Assembly: GCA_905181875.1 (NCBI GenBank)
Contig: CAJIZH010000001.1
Span: 62,001 to 126,000 of the forward strand
Length of the DNA: 64,000 bases
Source of the DNA: Flavobacteriales bacterium UBA6770
GTDB taxonomy: Bacteria; Bacteroidota; Bacteroidia; Flavobacteriales_G; Salibacteraceae
Direction of reading: 5' to 3'
This document shows positions 61,229 to 64,000 of this stretch, in pieces; position 1 is the stretch's first letter, and the number at the start of each line of letters is the position of its first letter. The translations under genes were made by a program, and so were the position numbers. Below the pieces are notes generated by a model. It did not search any database. It saw only the letters and a list, made by a program, of their open reading frames with translations, and was not told where the DNA came from.

Positions 61229-61795
61229 TTACTTAGATCTTATTCTACTTAAAGTTTCTCTACTTACCCCTAGATATGAAGCGATATCGGTAAGGGAGAC
61301 TTTTTGCAATATTTCAGGAGTTGTTTGAATAATGGATTTATAGCGTTCTTCACTGGTTGTAAATTGTAATTGATATAGTCGTTCTTCAATACATAGTGTA
61401 TGTTCTATGATAAGATCATTTATTAGATGACTAATCGATAAATCAGTTCGTGTCAGCTCTTTTATTTTTTCGATATTGAATTTTATCAATTCTGAATCTT
61501 CCAATAATTCAACCGTTTCTTTTGAGGGTAAACCTTCATATGTTGTCATTGTGCCTATCGCTTCATTTTCGAATGCGAACCACATGCATACGTCTCTTGA
61601 ATCTCTCGAATAGTAGGACTTGACACCTCCTTCTATGATTAAATAGAAATAATGGTGTCTTCTTCCTTCAGAAATCAATTTTGTACCCTTGGTAGATTTT
61701 AAATATGATGAATGTTTCACAAAGGCATTCAGAGACTCATTCTCAAGGCTAGAGAAGTGTGATTTTAGTATTCCTTTGAGCTCTAACTTATCCAT
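61229..61795 (-). CDS. Crp/Fnr family transcriptional regulator
   Basis: This protein of about 188 residues has a cyclic-nucleotide-binding beta-roll (residues of about 10-120; LISEGRRHHYFYLIIEGGVKSYY) and a short C-terminal HTH (SLTDIASYLGVSRETLSRIRSK). This is the common Bacteroidota type with a poorly conserved ligand pocket, so the ligand is unknown; no Fe-S cysteines of Fnr are seen. The start is ATG 61795. The amine oxidase gene and the palindromic site lie directly downstream, which suggests it controls that gene. Confidence 0.9.
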   Translation of the reverse strand: MDKLELKGILKSHFSSLENESLNAFVKHSSYLKSTKGTKLISEGRRHHYFYLIIEGGVKSYYSRDSRDVCMWFAFENEAIGTMTTYEGLPSKETVELLEDSELIKFNIEKIKELTRTDLSISHLINDLIIEHTLCIEERLYQLQFTTSEERYKSIIQTTPEILQKVSLTDIASYLGVSRETLSRIRSK

Positions 61796-61840
61796 TGTCT
61801 TATAATTGGCTTCTGCAGGCCAATAAGCATACCGGCGCAT

Positions 61841-61968
61841 TTATTTCCACTGTATACATACAAATGTATCAATCTAATGGACTAACAACATCCTTGGTGT
61901 TATGGAAAGCAGCATGGGCATACATCTAAGTTGTTTTTGGTGATGTTGTATCCTAATAATTCTTACAT
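61841..61968. other. gap upstream of crp/fnr-like gene
   Basis: It holds a palindrome TGTATACA and TGTATC pattern near 61851-61870, perhaps part of the regulator's own promoter. Nothing else was recognised; cassette copy F follows. Confidence 0.35.
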
Positions 61969-62106
61969 GTAGAGCGAGTCAGTGATGGCTTAATTATTAA
62001 GTCAGTAATAAAGACCATTGACCTTGAAGAGCAGTCAAAAGGACTTTATCTATTGAAGATAAATGCTAATGGAACAACTCAAGAGTTTAAGGTATTTAAG
62101 GAGTGA
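61969..62106 (+). repeat. T9SS sorting-domain cassette, copy F (orphan)
   Basis: An open frame without a start reads VERVSDGLIIK, then TIDLEEQSKGLYLLKINANG and TTQEFKVFKE to TGA 62104-62106. The 3' flank differs from those of B-E. The following ~140 bases to the flippase gene hold nothing recognised. Confidence 0.83.
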
Positions 62107-62244
62107 GTTGATTTTAATTAATCAGACATATTAGCTCTTTATCTAATCTAAAATATCTGCTTCATTTCAGTGCGTTTTTTAAACGGTGAGCATTTATTGC
62201 AGTATTCAGACTTCTACTAGCTTTTAATTAGTAAAAGATCTGCT

Positions 62245-63687
62245 CTACTTTTTGATGAATCGTGAAATAGTAAATTGTTTTAGATCAAACAATCGAAGTC
62301 CAAAGATTAACCCTAGCTGAATAAGTAGAATGATAACGAGTTCCAAATAGGTTTCTAAGCGGTCTTTAATAAAATAGACCAATACCAAAGAAAAAATAAT
62401 AGTCAGGCAATATTTGACAAGCCATTTGATAGGAAAGTTGATTAATTGAAGATTAGAGCATTTCATCAACATAAATATTCCTGTTCCAATTTGAACGAGC
62501 CCGCTTGCAGCTGCAGCTCCTGAAATCTCATAAATAGGTATTAAGACTAGATTTAGTATCAGGTTTAAAACAAAACCTACGAAGGTGATCCGAACCATTT
62601 CATTGAGTCTTCCTGCTGCGGTTAACACAGTACCAAATACAGCGGTTAGAGCTAAGCCTGCGAATGCTATAGATAATAGAATCAATACTTGGAAGGAGCC
62701 TTCAGAAACATCATTATAAAGGATATTTAAGAATTGATAACCATATCCAAAACTCAGTGGAATAAATAGGATAGCTGGAATTAGTAGGATTTGAGCAACC
62801 ATATTTACTGTTGCATTTGTGCTTTCGTTTTTTGAAATAACTTTAGAAAGCATCGGAAATAAGAGGCCGGTAAATAAAAAAACAAAATTATTGGCTACAT
62901 CAAAAAGCCGAAAGCTTTGAGCATAATGGCCTGCTTTTTCAGCACCATTTTCCAATAAACGCTCAATCATAAACGCATCTATCCGATAATAAAAAGTCAT
63001 AAATAAAATAATGAGCGCAAAAGGATAACTCTGCTTTACAACTGTTTGAAAGTTTATAGATTTTGCTGATTCAGAAGTGAGTAGGGCTCTTCTTTTTGTC
63101 TGAGTAATCAATAAAAGTATAACCAATACAAATCCGTAACATCCAATTTGAGCTAGAACCAGCCATTCAATTTGAAATAGGGTGTTTCCATTAAACCATA
63201 ATAGATAGCTGCATGAAATGACAAGTAGTAATTTATCCAGAACAGAGAATATACTGTCTAACCAAAATAGTTGTAGACCGGCAAGAATTGACCGTTGAAA
63301 GAGAATAAAGCTTAAAAGAAACTGGCTCATTGAAAGACCGAGTAACAATTGAAACTCAAGTCCATTGTATCCCGATAATAAGCCTAAACCGAGAGTTCCA
63401 ATTAGATAGACTCCACCAAAAAGAACTTTAAATAGTGCAAGTTTTTTATATCCAATTCTTAAAAAACTAGGATCACGCGAAATTGACCAAGTGTTGTAAT
63501 TAGTAATTCCAAAATCGAGTAATGTATTCAATAAAAAGCTAAATCCGAAAAGGGCAAAGTATATTCCGTACGCTTCCGAACCCACGGTATTCTGAATAGT
63601 TCTATCTATTCCTAGAATCCAGAAAGGCTTTATAAGTACGTTTAGACTTAATAGAAAAAGAATGTTGACTAAGAACTGCTTACGCAA
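62245..63687 (-). CDS. second Wzx-like polysaccharide flippase
   Basis: This 480-residue protein has about fourteen hydrophobic segments and the MOP/Wzx fold pattern (NTVGSEAYGIYFALFGFSFL near residue 35, SGAAAASGLVQIGTGIF near residue 390). It is distinct from the flippase at 6081. It would move a lipid-linked glycan across the inner membrane. It starts 12 bases after an outer-membrane protein gene, so both are probably in one operon that continues beyond the window. Confidence 0.83.
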   Translation of the reverse strand: MRKQFLVNILFLLSLNVLIKPFWILGIDRTIQNTVGSEAYGIYFALFGFSFLLNTLLDFGITNYNTWSISRDPSFLRIGYKKLALFKVLFGGVYLIGTLGLGLLSGYNGLEFQLLLGLSMSQFLLSFILFQRSILAGLQLFWLDSIFSVLDKLLLVISCSYLLWFNGNTLFQIEWLVLAQIGCYGFVLVILLLITQTKRRALLTSESAKSINFQTVVKQSYPFALIILFMTFYYRIDAFMIERLLENGAEKAGHYAQSFRLFDVANNFVFLFTGLLFPMLSKVISKNESTNATVNMVAQILLIPAILFIPLSFGYGYQFLNILYNDVSEGSFQVLILLSIAFAGLALTAVFGTVLTAAGRLNEMVRITFVGFVLNLILNLVLIPIYEISGAAAASGLVQIGTGIFMLMKCSNLQLINFPIKWLVKYCLTIIFSLVLVYFIKDRLETYLELVIILLIQLGLIFGLRLFDLKQFTISRFIKK

Positions 63688-63699
63688 GGATTAGAAAAT

Positions 63700-64000
63700 T
63701 TAATAGAATTTCCACTGAAATCCTAAATGAACGTTGACTCCACTATAATATTCCGGATTGAATAATCCAATTAAGTTTCTTGTGCCTGCTATAACATCAA
63801 ACTTTGGATGTGTAATGGAAATGCCACTTCCTAAGCCTACGTAATTATAACCACCAAATGATTCATAAAACCTAAGATTCAACCCCGTTTTTTTAGACAT
63901 ATCGTTCATTCTCATCTCTTGGTTTAGTCCTAAAAATGGTAAAGTTTGGCTCATAAAGCGATGTTCCAATGTTGCGATAAGCAAAACCTTTTCGGATAAT
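63700..64000 (-). CDS. C-terminal part of an outer-membrane beta-barrel protein, cut by window edge
   Basis: About 100 codons run in from the right edge without a start. Alternating polar and apolar strands (GLNLRFYESFGGYNYVGLGS, then SGVNVHLGFQWKFY) and an aromatic last residue suggest a beta-barrel. No family can be named from this piece. Confidence 0.55.
   Translation of the reverse strand, partial: LSEKVLLIATLEHRFMSQTLPFLGLNQEMRMNDMSKKTGLNLRFYESFGGYNYVGLGSGISITHPKFDVIAGTRNLIGLFNPEYYSGVNVHLGFQWKFY

Noticed and set aside
45600-62110. Cassettes as insertion sequences or MITEs
   Set aside because: No terminal inverted repeats or target duplications were seen around the copies and none codes a transposase; each begins at a different point.

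Overview
The window is AT-rich chromosomal DNA from a member of the Bacteroidota, most likely a free-living marine Flavobacteriales-type bacterium; family and genus cannot be fixed from the sequence alone. The evidence is type IX secretion (T9SS) C-terminal sorting domains, DUF4294 and DUF6580 proteins, a PgpH-like 7TM-HD protein of the Bacteroidota type, a RecQ without zinc cysteines, and promoters of the phylum's TTG / TAnnTTTG type. No rRNA, insertion sequence, prophage or CRISPR array was found.

Layout. 0.1-3.9 kb: a POT peptide transporter and a secreted dipeptidyl peptidase IV, together a peptide-use pair. 3.9-12.7 kb: a surface polysaccharide locus with a Wzz-like protein, a Wzy-like polymerase, a Wzx flippase, GT4 and GT2 glycosyltransferases, an O-antigen-ligase-like protein, a DegT/StrS aminotransferase and a priming sugar-phosphate transferase. 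12.7-19.1 kb: housekeeping genes (TPR protein, accC, BI-1 protein, DUF4294), tRNA-Ser(GCU), a decayed gene and a PgpH-like HD protein. 19.2-23.1 kb: three tandem paralogous exported TPR proteins, the last with an exact 3 x 189 bp internal repeat. 23.1-30.1 kb: DUF6580, RecQ, an SLC12-like transporter, DinB and an NlpC/P60 peptidase. 30.2-31.6 kb: the remnant of a carboxypeptidase-regulatory/TonB-plug protein joined in frame to a sigma factor, followed by an anti-sigma-like protein. 31.8-44.5 kb: a CoA-binding protein, a GT39-like/TPR protein, an MBL hydrolase, uvrA with a single-base frameshift near its start, an ECF sigma factor, DnaE with an N-terminal proofreading exonuclease domain, and tRNA-Ser(UGA).

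44.7-62.1 kb is the accessory part. It holds secreted and surface proteins (endonuclease I, a Cys-rich lipoprotein, an LRR protein, an M23 peptidase, an LPP20/PEGA/FN3 operon) and a large fibre protein. The fibre has 57 collagen-like triplets, 35 uninterrupted 17-residue repeats and a peptidase-S74-type end. Through this region are scattered six plus-strand copies of one T9SS sorting-domain cassette with its 3' flank. One is in a working gene, one in a visible pseudogene and four are orphan scraps, so this looks like a site of continuing turnover of secreted-protein genes. An ~80 bp upstream element is shared by two separate genes (lipoprotein at 46.1 kb and fibre operon at 55.5 kb). A twin 18 bp palindromic motif flanks an amine-oxidase-like lipoprotein gene next to a Crp/Fnr regulator. 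The window ends with a second Wzx-like flippase and a cut-off outer-membrane protein gene.
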